Numbered from the stretch's first letter, positions 28,565-38,199 are shown. The stretch is 64,000 bases of DNA from WLWS01 sp965243105 (GCA_965243105.1 CBDEUC010000003.1:1240001-1304000), one strand, 5' to 3'. A program made the numbers and translations. The notes: a model not told the origin generated them from the sequence alone.

Positions 28565-29662
28565 TTAAGCCTGGCCCAGGCTGTTTTTTGCAGAAGGGAA
28601 ATCATTAATCCCCAGTGCCTCGCGAAAATCAGCGCTTGGCTCCATGACCATCGGCTCAACAAAAATACCGATACCATTTGCCGCCCGATCCACCAGGCTG
28701 AAACTTGCCGCCGTAGTCACCGCCGATACAAGTGCATCTTCACCCATGCAATCAAGTAATGCCGACCTGGCGCTGTTTAATGCTGCGGTATCATTTCCAA
28801 GCACGGCGGTGGAGAAATCAAGCAACTCTTTTCCGTGCTCAATACCCGTATCCTGGCTGCTATCAACGATGCCGGAAAGGTTGATTTCTCGTTTTAGTAA
28901 ATTGCCACTCTCACGGAGGACATGGGCGTGCCAGGTAGTTCAGTAAAAGCACTGGTTGAGTGCGGATACTTTCGCAGCAACCAGTTCCAGTTGAGGCCTG
29001 TCGATACCTTTTAAAGAGCTGTAGTCAAGGTTCATCATTGTCTCAAGATTAAAATATTGATGACTCATGACCTTGACCAGGCGACGCGCTTCCTGCGGTA
29101 CGAGGGTCAGGGATCTAAAAATATTGGGGCCAGGCTGGTCGCCCCACAGTTCCACCGCCAGTGCCCCTCCCTGCGGTGCGTCCGGTATGGCGGCGGTAAA
29201 AAAACCGAGTTGCATGGCCTCACCGGGTCGCTCCATGCTCGGAGAAGCATCTTCCACGGCTTCCGGTAGTTCTCTTGAAGGAATACCAAGCCCCCTGGCA
29301 AACACATCAAGCTGGGCCAGGCGGGCAACCACTCCAACTATTTCTACATAGGCACCTTCCGTTACGCCTTCCTGCAGTGTTTGCTCATAAAACCGGCGGT
29401 CGATTCCAATACCACCAAGGGCCACTTCCCTGGCGAGGCGGCGCGCTGCTGCAGGTAAATCTGCGCTGCCGGCAATATCTTCGTCACCAACGCTTTCCTG
29501 CACACCCGCTTCGCAGCGTGCCTGGCGAGCTTCCGCCGCTATTGCCCTGCGTTGTGCTGCCGTGCCCCAGGTCCCCGGACGAGCGAATGAGAGTAATTCA
29601 TCTGCATGAATTGCATCGGTTGCCGACGGCACAGGTAGATTGGTGTCTGGATAAAGTGTCAT
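28565..29662 (-). CDS. Selenoprotein, carboxymuconolactone decarboxylase/AhpD-like (in-frame TGA = Sec241)
   Basis: Two open segments (29662-28943 and 28939-28565) in the same frame are separated only by one TGA at 28940-28942. Read through, they give 365 residues. The TGA falls in ALNQCFY-U-TTWHA, the C-x-x-C...H redox motif of AhpD/CMD proteins with the second Cys replaced by selenocysteine. The paralogue at 40542-41744 has TGA at the same place, and the sequences after the TGA align (LLDFSTAVLGND against LLLYANAFMGED; MGEDALVSAV against MGADCAVDAV). A hairpin follows the TGA. A complete Sec decoding set is 2-9 kb away. The likely role is thiol-dependent peroxide or alkylhydroperoxide reduction; the true substrate is unknown. 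N-terminal part: FARPGTW near residue 27, then a region with one Cys where the paralogue has CxxC. The alternative, two gene fragments, is unlikely. Confidence 0.85.
28918..28932 (-). promoter_or_regulatory. Candidate bacterial SECIS hairpin after Sec codon (CMD paralogue 1)
   Basis: Counting the T of TGA (28942) as 1, bases 11-15 (GGCAC) pair with bases 22-25 (GTCC) with one bulged C. The loop GCCCAT begins with G at base 16. The other paralogue has its loop at the same position. A lower ACT/AGT pairing may extend it. The fold was judged by eye. Confidence 0.5.
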
Positions 29663-29878
29663 GGAGCAAGCATGTATTTGGTCAATCCTGTGCTGATCCT
29701 AGCAAATGCTGCCCCCACAGTCGAAAGCACAAGTACCTGTGATAGCGTCGACATACTTTACATTTCAGCATCACGATTTCATGCAGATTTTCCAGGTTAC
29801 TGATTTTATTAAGCTTATTTTTCTGGCACGGTATGTGCGTTATTTCGCCAGGTTAAGCATTTTGCGAGAAACGTTGAT

Positions 29879-30706
29879 ATGGAACATAACAATATTTTTA
29901 TAAGGGTGCTTCTTAAATCGAGGCACGTATCCGGTCTGCTGGATTCGTTGGTGGCGCTGGCATTTGTGATCGGCATCATGACAATCAGCAGTAATACCCA
30001 GGCTGCTGTAATCGCCGTAGATTCTTATTTACAGCTGCAAGCCAAATCAAATTCAAACGGTGCTGGGTTGGTGATTGATACCGACAGTGCCAGCCAGGGT
30101 GGAACAATCAATACCCTCTCGGCGAGTGTCAATGCCACCAGTACTTCAGCTGGAGGGCAGATCTCTACGACGGGTGATATAACGGCGAGTTGGAACAACA
30201 CTGCGATGGGACAGGTGCTTTTCCATAATGTTGGTTGGGATTCATTAAATAACGTTCAGTCGGGTGTTGCAGATATAAACCGTTATTTCGATTCAAATAT
30301 AAATCGCTGGATTAACTCCTGGGCTTATACCTTTACTGCCGACGTCACCGGTATGTTTAGCCTCGACTACGATGTTATTCTTCAACAGGGTAGTACCACA
30401 GATTTCGGCCTGGGAGGGTTTGAGTTTTCATTACTGGGAGGAGCCGGCGGACAAACAATCATGGGCGTTGGAAGTTCCGGAACTACAACCAGGAACATTG
30501 CCGCTGGTCAAACTTATACAGCATTGATTTCGTCTCGCTCCGGTATATTTGGCGGAATTGGTACGCGAACCTCATTCATGGATGGTACCTTTAACTGGAG
30601 CATGGATTCCGGACCCCCACCACCTCCCACGCCTGTACCTGAACCATTCACATTTGGGCTACTTGGTCTTGGTTTGATAGCGCTGGGATTTCGAAAACGT
30701 AAGTAA
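29879..30706 (+). CDS. PEP-CTERM sorting-domain exported protein
   Basis: A 275-residue exported protein. The N-terminal hydrophobic segment (about residues 22-43) ends in QAA, like a signal peptide. The body is Ser/Thr/Gly-rich and beta-like. The C-terminus is a clear PEP-CTERM signal: VPEPFTFGLLGLGLIALGFRKRK, meaning the PEP motif, a transmembrane helix and basic residues. Such proteins are sorted and cleaved by an exosortase, usually with exopolysaccharide export; no exosortase gene lies in the window. The start ATG at 29879 has no strong ribosome-binding site. The gene abuts the convergent Nramp-like gene with no gap. The function of the body is unknown. Confidence 0.8.
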   Translation: MEHNNIFIRVLLKSRHVSGLLDSLVALAFVIGIMTISSNTQAAVIAVDSYLQLQAKSNSNGAGLVIDTDSASQGGTINTLSASVNATSTSAGGQISTTGDITASWNNTAMGQVLFHNVGWDSLNNVQSGVADINRYFDSNINRWINSWAYTFTADVTGMFSLDYDVILQQGSTTDFGLGGFEFSLLGGAGGQTIMGVGSSGTTTRNIAAGQTYTALISSRSGIFGGIGTRTSFMDGTFNWSMDSGPPPPPTPVPEPFTFGLLGLGLIALGFRKRK

Positions 30707-31984
30707 TTACCAGAACAACAGGCCCAGGTAGGAAAAAGCAAAAAGTAGTAAGACCACGATACAGAACTGGCTGTAGCGCAATAAGCCTGCTGAAGGCTTA
30801 TCCTTTTCGCCGACGCTCGCAGAATTCATTGCCCGGTATATCAAGATAGCCAGGATTGGTGCAGAAATAAAAGCTGTACTGGTGGCTATTGCCAACATGA
30901 CCTTGAATGACTTGGCGAGAAAAATGAATACCGCCAGTCCGCCCAGGCTCAGTATCACAACAATCACCTGGCGCAGATAGGGTAATTGGCTTGCCCGGTC
31001 GTTCTCCCAGGACTCCTCTGGAACGCTAAAACGTAAAAAGATACTGCTAATCATTCGCGCATAGTTGTCCGTTGCAGCCAGCAACGTTGAATACATCACC
31101 GCAACCGCTGACAGCCTTATTAGCCAACCACTCCATTCACCCAGGGCCGATTCATACAGGGCGATAAACTGCGCGGTAAACTGGCTCGCTCCCCTTGCAA
31201 GCTCGTTGCCCTGCTCATGTAACACTCCCGCACCCAGCACCATGAAACACAGGGACAGGAACATGGTTCCAAGGTAACCGATGTGAAAATCCAGTATCGA
31301 TTCCTTTACCCGGGGTTGATACTCACTATCGACAGCCTTGGCCTTGGTCCATATAGAATGACCCACAGCTCCTTCCAGCGGTGACGGCATCCAACCGACC
31401 AGCGCCACGGTAAAGATAATTGCGGCTTTATCCAGTCCGGGAGGAAAAACTTCTATTGCCCGGGACCAGTCAATAATAGGAAGCGTTTGTATCGTTGCAA
31501 TCAATGTAGTGACGGTTAAAAGCAGGACAAACACTTTCATCACTATATCGAGCCAGCGGTAACGGCCAACACTTAGAATCACGATGTTCAATAACAGCAG
31601 GCACGTCGCGATCTGTACAGGGTTGAAGGGCAGGTAAAACGCGTTGGCCGCAATCACTGCAGTACCGCTGACCACCGCGGCGACCACAATGAACGAAGTA
31701 AGACACATCAGGACTGCAAAGGGAATGAAAAGCCACAGTCCCTGCCTGCGAAATGCATCCACCAGTGTTCTTCCTGTTGCAGCAGTATACTGGGGGCCAA
31801 AGCGGTAAAACGGATACTTGACCGCCATTGCTGCAACGACAAACAGGATCATCAGGGGCCCGTACAGGGCACCTGCCCTGGTGGACTGGACCAGGTGAGA
31901 AACGCCGATGGCGACAGCAGCGAAAATGAGCCCCGGGCCAAAGGCTCGCAGAAAGCTGTGTTGATCTTGATTAATGGATGCCAT
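30707..31984 (-). CDS. Divergent Nramp-family membrane transporter
   Basis: A 425-residue polytopic protein with about 11 hydrophobic segments. The opening RAFGPGLIFAAVAIGVSHLVQSTRAG resembles the Nramp fold, but the metal-binding DPGN motif of helix 1 is replaced by GVSHLVQSTRAG. The helix-6 MPH motif is replaced by VGWMPSPLEGAVGHS. Both metal-ligand positions therefore differ, and the substrate may not be Mn/Fe. It is divergent from the selenoprotein peroxiredoxin gene (112-bp gap), so a link to selenium or redox metabolism is possible but only inferred from position. Confidence 0.75.
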   Translation of the reverse strand: MASINQDQHSFLRAFGPGLIFAAVAIGVSHLVQSTRAGALYGPLMILFVVAAMAVKYPFYRFGPQYTAATGRTLVDAFRRQGLWLFIPFAVLMCLTSFIVVAAVVSGTAVIAANAFYLPFNPVQIATCLLLLNIVILSVGRYRWLDIVMKVFVLLLTVTTLIATIQTLPIIDWSRAIEVFPPGLDKAAIIFTVALVGWMPSPLEGAVGHSIWTKAKAVDSEYQPRVKESILDFHIGYLGTMFLSLCFMVLGAGVLHEQGNELARGASQFTAQFIALYESALGEWSGWLIRLSAVAVMYSTLLAATDNYARMISSIFLRFSVPEESWENDRASQLPYLRQVIVVILSLGGLAVFIFLAKSFKVMLAIATSTAFISAPILAILIYRAMNSASVGEKDKPSAGLLRYSQFCIVVLLLFAFSYLGLLFW

Positions 31985-32096
31985 GAAGCCCTGGATTATA
32001 CTGCTAATCCCCGGCTATCCCCATAGCAGGCTGCAAACGCTTGAGACAGGACCATAATTTTCCTATGATGAGGCATCAAGCTACTTGGAGTCCTCA

Positions 32097-32567
32097 ATGA
32101 GCGAAAAGCTGGGTAAAGGCGATCAGTTTCCAGGAATTGAACTCAAGACTGTTGACGGGGACACCCTTCATCTTCCTTCCGATATCGCAACGCCACACGC
32201 ATTTATTCTTTTCTACCGTGGTCACTGGTGACCATTCTGCCGCCGTCAGTTAGTCGGCTACGAGAAACTTCGGGAGACCTTTGCTGAGCTTGGGATCAGT
32301 ATCTTTGCTGCCAGTGTTGACGACGAGGACGCGACTCGAGAGGTGGCTGCGGATCTTAACTTTCCGGTCGCCTGGGGTGTCACGCGGGACATCGGTGATC
32401 AGCTTGGTGCATGGTGGGAAGAAGAAAGAGATTTTATCCAGCCCAGCGAGTTCTTTATCCAGGGTGACGGAAAAGTCATCGCTTCCACCTACAGCTCCTC
32501 ACCCATCGGCCGCATGGAACCGGAAGACGGGCTGGCGCTGGCGAAGTTCCTGCTCAAGAAATCCTGA
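32097..32567 (+). CDS. Selenoprotein, peroxiredoxin-like (in-frame TGA = Sec45)
   Basis: Read from ATG 32097 (preceded by TTGGAG) through one TGA at 32229-32231, this gives 156 residues of an AhpC/TSA peroxiredoxin-like thioredoxin fold. The TGA is codon 45 in FYRGHW-U-PFCRRQ, exactly where related proteins have YRGxWCPxC, so selenocysteine replaces the N-terminal redox Cys and Cys48 is the resolving partner. Before the TGA: DTLHLPSDIA and HAFILFYRG; after it: YEKLRETFAELGISIFAASVDD, VAWGVTRDIGDQLGAWW and PSEFFIQGDGKV, all family-like. Both sides are in one frame with no other defect. A hairpin follows the TGA. The gene is 44 bp upstream of selD and is probably the first gene of the sel operon. 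It should reduce peroxides with thiols in the cytoplasm. Confidence 0.88.
32235..32266 (+). promoter_or_regulatory. Candidate bacterial SECIS hairpin in the peroxiredoxin-like gene
   Basis: GCCGCC (32239-32244) pairs with GTCGGC (32253-32258), with one mismatch, around the loop GTCAGTTA. The loop begins with G at base 17 counting from the T of TGA. A lower stem TTCT / AGAA (32235-32238 with 32263-32266) closes it after a 4-nt bulge. The form and distance fit a SelB-binding element. Confidence 0.55.
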
Positions 32568-32611
32568 ACCTGCTTATCGCTTTCTAACTCGCTCACCTCT
32601 CCAGGTGGGCC

Positions 32612-34885
32612 ATGCTTGATAGTGCGCCACCCCTGGCCAGGGATCTCGTGCTCGTGGGAGGCGGTCACACTCACCTGCACGTGTTGAAGTCCCTTGGCAT
32701 GCGTCCACTGCAGGGCCTTCGAGTCACCGTCATATCCCGTGAGCTCATGTCTCCCTATTCCGGCATGCTGCCCGGCCTTGTCGCCGGCCATTACTCTTTT
32801 GACGAGGCCCACATCGATCTTCTACCACTTGCCCGGTTCGCCGGCGCCCGTTTTTACCATGATGAAGTGACGGGGCTCGATACTGAAAGGCAACTACTGA
32901 CTTGCCGCACGCGCCCGCAGGTTCGCTATGACCTCCTGTCTATCGACATCGGTTCATCACCTGGCATGCCTGTTAATGATTTAACCGGCGAAAGTATTAT
33001 CCCGGTAAAACCCATCGACAGCTTTGTTACCCGCTGGAATCACACCGTGGACCGACTGCTGAGTAAAGACGGTCATGCCAGTATCGCCGTGGTAGGTGCC
33101 GGTGCCGCAGGGGTAGAACTCATTCTCGCTGTACGGCACCGGGTCTTGCTTGAATTCAAAAAGGCCAGGCGGGATAGCTCGGGCATCAAGTTTACGCTCT
33201 TCAGTGACAGCGATACGATTCTTCCTGCCTACGGTAAAACTGTCCAGGCACGTTTTAAAAGAGTGCTCAATGAGAAAGGGGTGGAGCTTCGTACCAATGC
33301 CAGGGTAGACAAAGTCACTAACGGACAACTCCACTTTAATGGAGAAACAAGCCAGGCCTTTGACGAGGTGTTCTGGGCCACGTCGGCAAGCGCACAGGCA
33401 TGGTTAAAAGACACCAGCCTGGAACTGGATGAAGGCGGTTTTATAAAGGTAAAAGATACCCTGCAGAGCGTATCCCACGAAAACATCTTTGCCGCAGGAG
33501 ACGTGGCGACAATGGTTAACCATCCTCGTCCGAAATCAGGGGTCTACGCGGTGCGGCAGGGACCGCCATTAACTGAAAACATCTATCGCAGCCTGTTAAC
33601 CCTGCCCTTGCAGGCTTTTACCCCACAGAAAGAGCACCTCAGCCTGGTTTCAACCGGCGAGAAGTATGCCGTGGCTTCGCGCTCATGGTGGAGTTTTGAG
33701 GGTAAAGCCGTTTGGAACTGGAAGAACTGGATTGACCAGAAGTTTATGGATAGCTATCGCCAGCTTCCGGCCATGGACAGGCAAGGTAATAGGCTGAGGA
33801 GCAAGCAGGTAGAAAGTCTGCCCGGGCTTGAGAAACTCGGAAATGATGACATGCGCTGCGGCGGTTGCGGTGGCAAGGTCAACGCGGACATCCTGCAGGA
33901 TGTGCTTTCCTCGTTACCTCGACAAACGAGTGATGACGTGCAGCTAGGACTTGGTGATGCAGATGACGCCGCGGTAGTTTCAGTACCTGCAGCTTACATG
34001 CAGGTCCAAAGCATCGACTTTTTTAGAAACTTTGTCGATGACCCTTGGATTTTTGGACAGCTTGCAGCAAACCATGCGCTGAATGACATCTTTGCAATGG
34101 GAGCCAGGGCCAGCACTGCGATGGCCATGGTTACCCTGCCCAACGCTGCTGAATCCATGGTGCGGGATGATCTGTCGCAAATGCTTCAAGGAGCAACGAC
34201 CCTGCTCAACGATGCCGGTGCGGTCCTCGTTGGAGGCCATACCGGCGAAGGGACAGAAGCCTCGCTGGGTTTTTCTGTAAATGGACTGGTAAAGCAGGGA
34301 GAGCTGTTAACCAGGCAGGGAATGAAAGCTGGTGATTACCTCCTGCTTACCAAGGCACTGGGAACCGGTGTACTTTTTGCGGCAGACATGCGGCACAGCG
34401 CCCGTGGTTCTTTTATACAGGGTGCTATTGATTCAATGCTGCAATCCAACCAGCGCGCCATGCACTGTTTCATAGAACACCAGGCCAGCGCCTGTACCGA
34501 TATAAGTGGCTTTGGATTACTGGGTCACTTGTTGGAAATGACACGCGGGCAGGACATTAGTATTGACATAGAAATTGATGCTCTTCCTTCTCTTCAAGGT
34601 GCACTGGAATGCTTTGAATCAGGATTCAGCAGTTCCCTGCATGGGGCCAACCAACTGAAGGAACAGTACATAGGCAATTCTGCTGTAGTCAAAGACCATC
34701 GCGCTTATCCACTACTTTTTGACCCCCAGACCTCGGGCGGTTTACTCGCCAGCGTTCCTGGAGGCAGGGCCGAGGCCTGCCTGGATCAACTGAGAACAAT
34801 GGGATACCAGGACGCCAGGATCATCGGGCAGGTACAGGATGGAAAGGACCCGGCTATACCGTTTCACATGGTGACAAAACTATGA
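32612..34885 (+). CDS. selD: FAD/NAD(P) oxidoreductase-selenophosphate synthetase fusion
   Basis: A 757-residue two-part protein. Residues about 6-390 are a pyridine nucleotide-disulfide oxidoreductase (NDH-2-like) with LVLVGGGHTHLHVLKSL and a second Rossmann motif IAVVGAGAAGVELILAVRHR, plus FAAGDVA for FAD. Residues about 412-757 are SelD, which makes selenophosphate from selenide and ATP. Its catalytic pair is C419 and K422 in RCGGCGGKVNADIL, and GGHTGEG and DPQTSGGLLAS are present. This fusion is known in other bacteria; the flavin part may supply reduced selenium, but that is inference. AGGTGG precedes the ATG. The stop overlaps selA by 4 bp (ATGA). Confidence 0.93.
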   Translation: MLDSAPPLARDLVLVGGGHTHLHVLKSLGMRPLQGLRVTVISRELMSPYSGMLPGLVAGHYSFDEAHIDLLPLARFAGARFYHDEVTGLDTERQLLTCRTRPQVRYDLLSIDIGSSPGMPVNDLTGESIIPVKPIDSFVTRWNHTVDRLLSKDGHASIAVVGAGAAGVELILAVRHRVLLEFKKARRDSSGIKFTLFSDSDTILPAYGKTVQARFKRVLNEKGVELRTNARVDKVTNGQLHFNGETSQAFDEVFWATSASAQAWLKDTSLELDEGGFIKVKDTLQSVSHENIFAAGDVATMVNHPRPKSGVYAVRQGPPLTENIYRSLLTLPLQAFTPQKEHLSLVSTGEKYAVASRSWWSFEGKAVWNWKNWIDQKFMDSYRQLPAMDRQGNRLRSKQVESLPGLEKLGNDDMRCGGCGGKVNADILQDVLSSLPRQTSDDVQLGLGDADDAAVVSVPAAYMQVQSIDFFRNFVDDPWIFGQLAANHALNDIFAMGARASTAMAMVTLPNAAESMVRDDLSQMLQGATTLLNDAGAVLVGGHTGEGTEASLGFSVNGLVKQGELLTRQGMKAGDYLLLTKALGTGVLFAADMRHSARGSFIQGAIDSMLQSNQRAMHCFIEHQASACTDISGFGLLGHLLEMTRGQDISIDIEIDALPSLQGALECFESGFSSSLHGANQLKEQYIGNSAVVKDHRAYPLLFDPQTSGGLLASVPGGRAEACLDQLRTMGYQDARIIGQVQDGKDPAIPFHMVTKL

Positions 34886-36288
34886 CAAAGAACCCTGACT
34901 TACTACGCAAACTGCCCTCGGTTGACCAGGTATTAAAAAGTGCCGTTGATCTAATCGGACAGTGGGGCCATGAACCGGTGACACAGGCGGTTCGGGAAGA
35001 AATCCAGCGGCAAAGAGACCATATCAGGCAGGATCTCGTTGATGCGGCAACAACAAGCATTGCAGGCATACTAGGACATGTTGAACAACGGCTGGTGTTG
35101 CGTAACAAGGCAAGCCTGAAAGCAGTCTTCAATCTTACCGGCACAGTTTTACATACCAACCTGGGCCGGGCGCTATTACCCGGTACCGCAGTAGAGGCAG
35201 TAACGCGTGTCGCCAGCCAGGCCTGCAACCTGGAGTTTGATCTCGACAACGGTTTGCGTGGTGACCGTGACAGTCATATTGATCGCATTCTTGCCGAACT
35301 GTGCGGTGCGGAATCTGCCACCGTGGTAAACAATAACGCCGCCGCCGTTTTACTGGCACTTAACACTTTCGCCCTGGACAAGGATGTGGTGGTGTCGCGT
35401 GGTGAGCTGGTTGAAATCGGTGGCGCTTTTCGCATGCCCGAGATTATTCAAAGTGCGGGTTGTCAGCTACATGAAGTCGGTACAACCAACCGCACACATT
35501 TAAAGGACTATGCTGGAGCAGTTAACAGCAACACTGCCATACTGTTAAAGGTGCATACGAGTAACTATCGCATTGAGGGTTTTACCAGCGAGGTGAAAGA
35601 GGAAGAACTCGCAAGGCTTGCAAGAGATAACAATATACCCTCCATGGTTGACCTTGGAAGCGGCAACCTGGCTGATTTCTCCAGCATGGGGCTACCCCAT
35701 GAAACGACCATTCGACAAACCCTTGAATCCGGTGTCGACATTGTTACTTTCAGCGGGGACAAGCTACTCGGCGGCCCGCAGAGTGGTGTTATCGTAGGAA
35801 CAAAGGCAACTATCGATAAAATAAAATCTAACCCGATGAAACGGGCTTTACGCACTGACAAGATGACAATTGCCGCGCTTCACGAGGTGCTGCGTCTCTA
35901 CCAGGACCCTGCGAGTGTTTCACAAAAGTTGCCCACGTTGATGCTCCTCAAGCGCGACAGGAACGACATCATGTCACAGGCAACTCGCTTGCTCGATAGT
36001 GTCAGGACAGCGCTCGAACCGGTTTTCAGCGTGAGGATTGAAGACTGTGAAAGCCAGGTGGGAAGCGGCGCATTGCCTGTTGAAACATTACCCAGCGCTG
36101 CACTGGTAATTACTCATCCAGCTGGCGATGACAGGGCCCTGCGAGAGCTGGCGGCAGCAATGCGGAAACTGGATAAACCGGTAATTGGCAGGTTGCACAA
36201 TGGGGAATTGTTTCTGGATCTGCGCTGCCTTGACGACGAAAAAGGTTTCACCTCGCAAGTTGCCAGCCTGGAAGTATTGCCAGCATGA
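34882..36288 (+). CDS. selA: L-seryl-tRNA(Sec) selenium transferase
   Basis: A 468-residue PLP enzyme that converts Ser-tRNA(Sec) to Sec-tRNA(Sec) using selenophosphate. Length equals the usual SelA. Visible blocks: NLTGTVLHTNLGRALLP, VNNNAAAVLLALN, SRGELVEIGGAFRMPEI, and the PLP lysine K294 in TFSGDKLLGGPQSG. It overlaps selD upstream and selB downstream by 4 bp each, so the three are translationally coupled. Confidence 0.96.
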   Translation: MTKNPDLLRKLPSVDQVLKSAVDLIGQWGHEPVTQAVREEIQRQRDHIRQDLVDAATTSIAGILGHVEQRLVLRNKASLKAVFNLTGTVLHTNLGRALLPGTAVEAVTRVASQACNLEFDLDNGLRGDRDSHIDRILAELCGAESATVVNNNAAAVLLALNTFALDKDVVVSRGELVEIGGAFRMPEIIQSAGCQLHEVGTTNRTHLKDYAGAVNSNTAILLKVHTSNYRIEGFTSEVKEEELARLARDNNIPSMVDLGSGNLADFSSMGLPHETTIRQTLESGVDIVTFSGDKLLGGPQSGVIVGTKATIDKIKSNPMKRALRTDKMTIAALHEVLRLYQDPASVSQKLPTLMLLKRDRNDIMSQATRLLDSVRTALEPVFSVRIEDCESQVGSGALPVETLPSAALVITHPAGDDRALRELAAAMRKLDKPVIGRLHNGELFLDLRCLDDEKGFTSQVASLEVLPA

Positions 36289-38180
36289 TCATCGCTACCG
36301 CAGGCCACGTGGACCATGGCAAGACTGCCCTTGTAAAGGCACTTACCGGAATGGAGACCGACCGCCTCGAAGAGGAGAAGCAGCGAGGACTGTCCATTAA
36401 CCTTGGTTTCGCGTACAGGCGAAGCAGTACAGGAAACAACATCGCTTTCGTGGATGTGCCGGGGCACGTGAGATTTATTAATAACATGATCGCGGGTGTT
36501 GGTGGTATCGACCTTGGGATGCTTGTTATCGCAGCAGATGATGGCCCCATGCCACAGACACTGGAGCATCTCGCAGTACTTCAGCTGCTTGGGATCAATA
36601 ACTGCATCGTCGTTATCAGCAAGATCGACCGGGTGGATAAGAATCGTATACAGGAAGTGGAGGAGCAGGCTCACAGTCTTTTTCAAAACCAGGACGGGCC
36701 CTCCGTGTTCAGGGTGAACAATATTGACGGGGAAGGTATCGACGAGCTGGCCAGTCACCTGGAGCATCTTGAAAGTACCGGTAAACGCCAGGCCGGCAAG
36801 GGTTATTTTCGCTTACCCATTGACCGGGTTTTTAGTATCAGGGGCAGTGGCCTTGTCGTCACCGGCACCGTTGTTGCTGGCTCGACCAGTCTAAACGACA
36901 CTCTCACATTACAGCCTGCTGGAGAAACCATGAGGGTTCGCGGCATGCAGGTCCATGAAGATGATGTCAGCGAAACCACCTCTGGGCAACGTTGCGCGCT
37001 CAATATTTCCGGGAACGCCAGCAAGGAAAACATCCAGCGTGGAGACTGGTTCGTAGGAAATGAGAAGGCACCCGTTACGGAAAGGTTTGACTGTCACATT
37101 AATTATCTTTCATCGGCACCTTTCATGTTAAAGCATATGTCCCCGGTTAAATTGTACTCAGGCGCTCGCAGGGTTGCAGCCAGGGTTGCCCTGCTGGACA
37201 GCAGGAAGCTGCGGCCGGGTGACTCGGCAAAGGCACAACTTTTACTAACGGAATCGATACATGTTTGTGCCGGAGACCGCTTCCTCATTCGTGATGACAG
37301 TGAGTCAGAAACCCTGGGGGGTGGAATCGTACTGGATGTTCACCCGCCCAGGCGACAACGTGCTTCAGCCTGGAGGATGGAGTTGCTTGCTGCTATCCAT
37401 GGAAAATCGCCCGGCGAAGTTTTAAAGACACTGCTACTGGAGCATGGCCAGCTTGTCCAGGTTGATCAATTCTGCCTTGACTGGAATGTTGCAGATGAAT
37501 ACAGGAATAGCATCCTGGAAACCGGGAAACTGGCGGCAGCCTGCCAGGTATGGAAGCTGGCCCACGAAACTTACCTGCTTCACTCCACCACCTGGCAGTC
37601 CATCGGTGAGTGGATAAAAAGCGAAGCCGCTGATGGCCTGGAGCAAAAAGAGCTTGGTAAAAGATTTCAGCAGGCGTTTCCCGGACTGCCATTCAGTTTT
37701 ATCCTGCAGCGCCTCATTGATGCTGACATCCTTACCCTGCGCGACAGGGTCGTGGTGTTGCAAGAGTCAATTGAAGTGATGTCAAAACAGGAAAAAGAAG
37801 TGTGGGATCCCGTTAAAGCCTACCTGGAAAAAAGTCTGCCGAGCGTACCTGCCCTGGCAGATATCGTCAGCGAAACAGGACAAAGCCAGCAGGCGGTCAG
37901 CAACATCATCAAGCTTGCCGCCAGGGAAAAATGGGTTTTCATGATTGCGCACAATCGTCCCGCGCTGGCAACGCAACTGCAGGCTTATGCCCGGTGCGCG
38001 CTGGAACTATCTGAAAAAGCTCCGTTTTCCGTAGCGGACTTTCGCAAGGCCGGTGAAATCGGCCGAAACCTTGCCGTGGAAGTACTGGAGTACTTTGATA
38101 AGATTGGATTCACCCTGCGCAAGGAGGTAGGCCGCGTCGTGCTCGACAGGGACAGGGTGAATAAGCTGATAAACACATAA
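36285..38180 (+). CDS. selB: Selenocysteine-specific elongation factor SelB
   Basis: A 631-residue translation GTPase that brings Sec-tRNA(Sec) to UGA codons with a SECIS hairpin. G1 is GHVDHGKT at residues 7-14, the switch region has EEEKQRGLSINLGF, G3 is DVPGHV, and the G4 position reads SKIDRV in place of NKxD-type. The N-terminal EF-Tu-like domains are followed by a C-terminal winged-helix region (from about residue 370 to 631) that binds the SECIS. It is coupled to selA by an ATGA overlap. tRNA-Sec follows 158 bp downstream. Confidence 0.96.
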   Translation: MIIATAGHVDHGKTALVKALTGMETDRLEEEKQRGLSINLGFAYRRSSTGNNIAFVDVPGHVRFINNMIAGVGGIDLGMLVIAADDGPMPQTLEHLAVLQLLGINNCIVVISKIDRVDKNRIQEVEEQAHSLFQNQDGPSVFRVNNIDGEGIDELASHLEHLESTGKRQAGKGYFRLPIDRVFSIRGSGLVVTGTVVAGSTSLNDTLTLQPAGETMRVRGMQVHEDDVSETTSGQRCALNISGNASKENIQRGDWFVGNEKAPVTERFDCHINYLSSAPFMLKHMSPVKLYSGARRVAARVALLDSRKLRPGDSAKAQLLLTESIHVCAGDRFLIRDDSESETLGGGIVLDVHPPRRQRASAWRMELLAAIHGKSPGEVLKTLLLEHGQLVQVDQFCLDWNVADEYRNSILETGKLAAACQVWKLAHETYLLHSTTWQSIGEWIKSEAADGLEQKELGKRFQQAFPGLPFSFILQRLIDADILTLRDRVVVLQESIEVMSKQEKEVWDPVKAYLEKSLPSVPALADIVSETGQSQQAVSNIIKLAAREKWVFMIAHNRPALATQLQAYARCALELSEKAPFSVADFRKAGEIGRNLAVEVLEYFDKIGFTLRKEVGRVVLDRDRVNKLINT

Positions 38181-38199
38181 TGTATTGAACGCAAAACTA

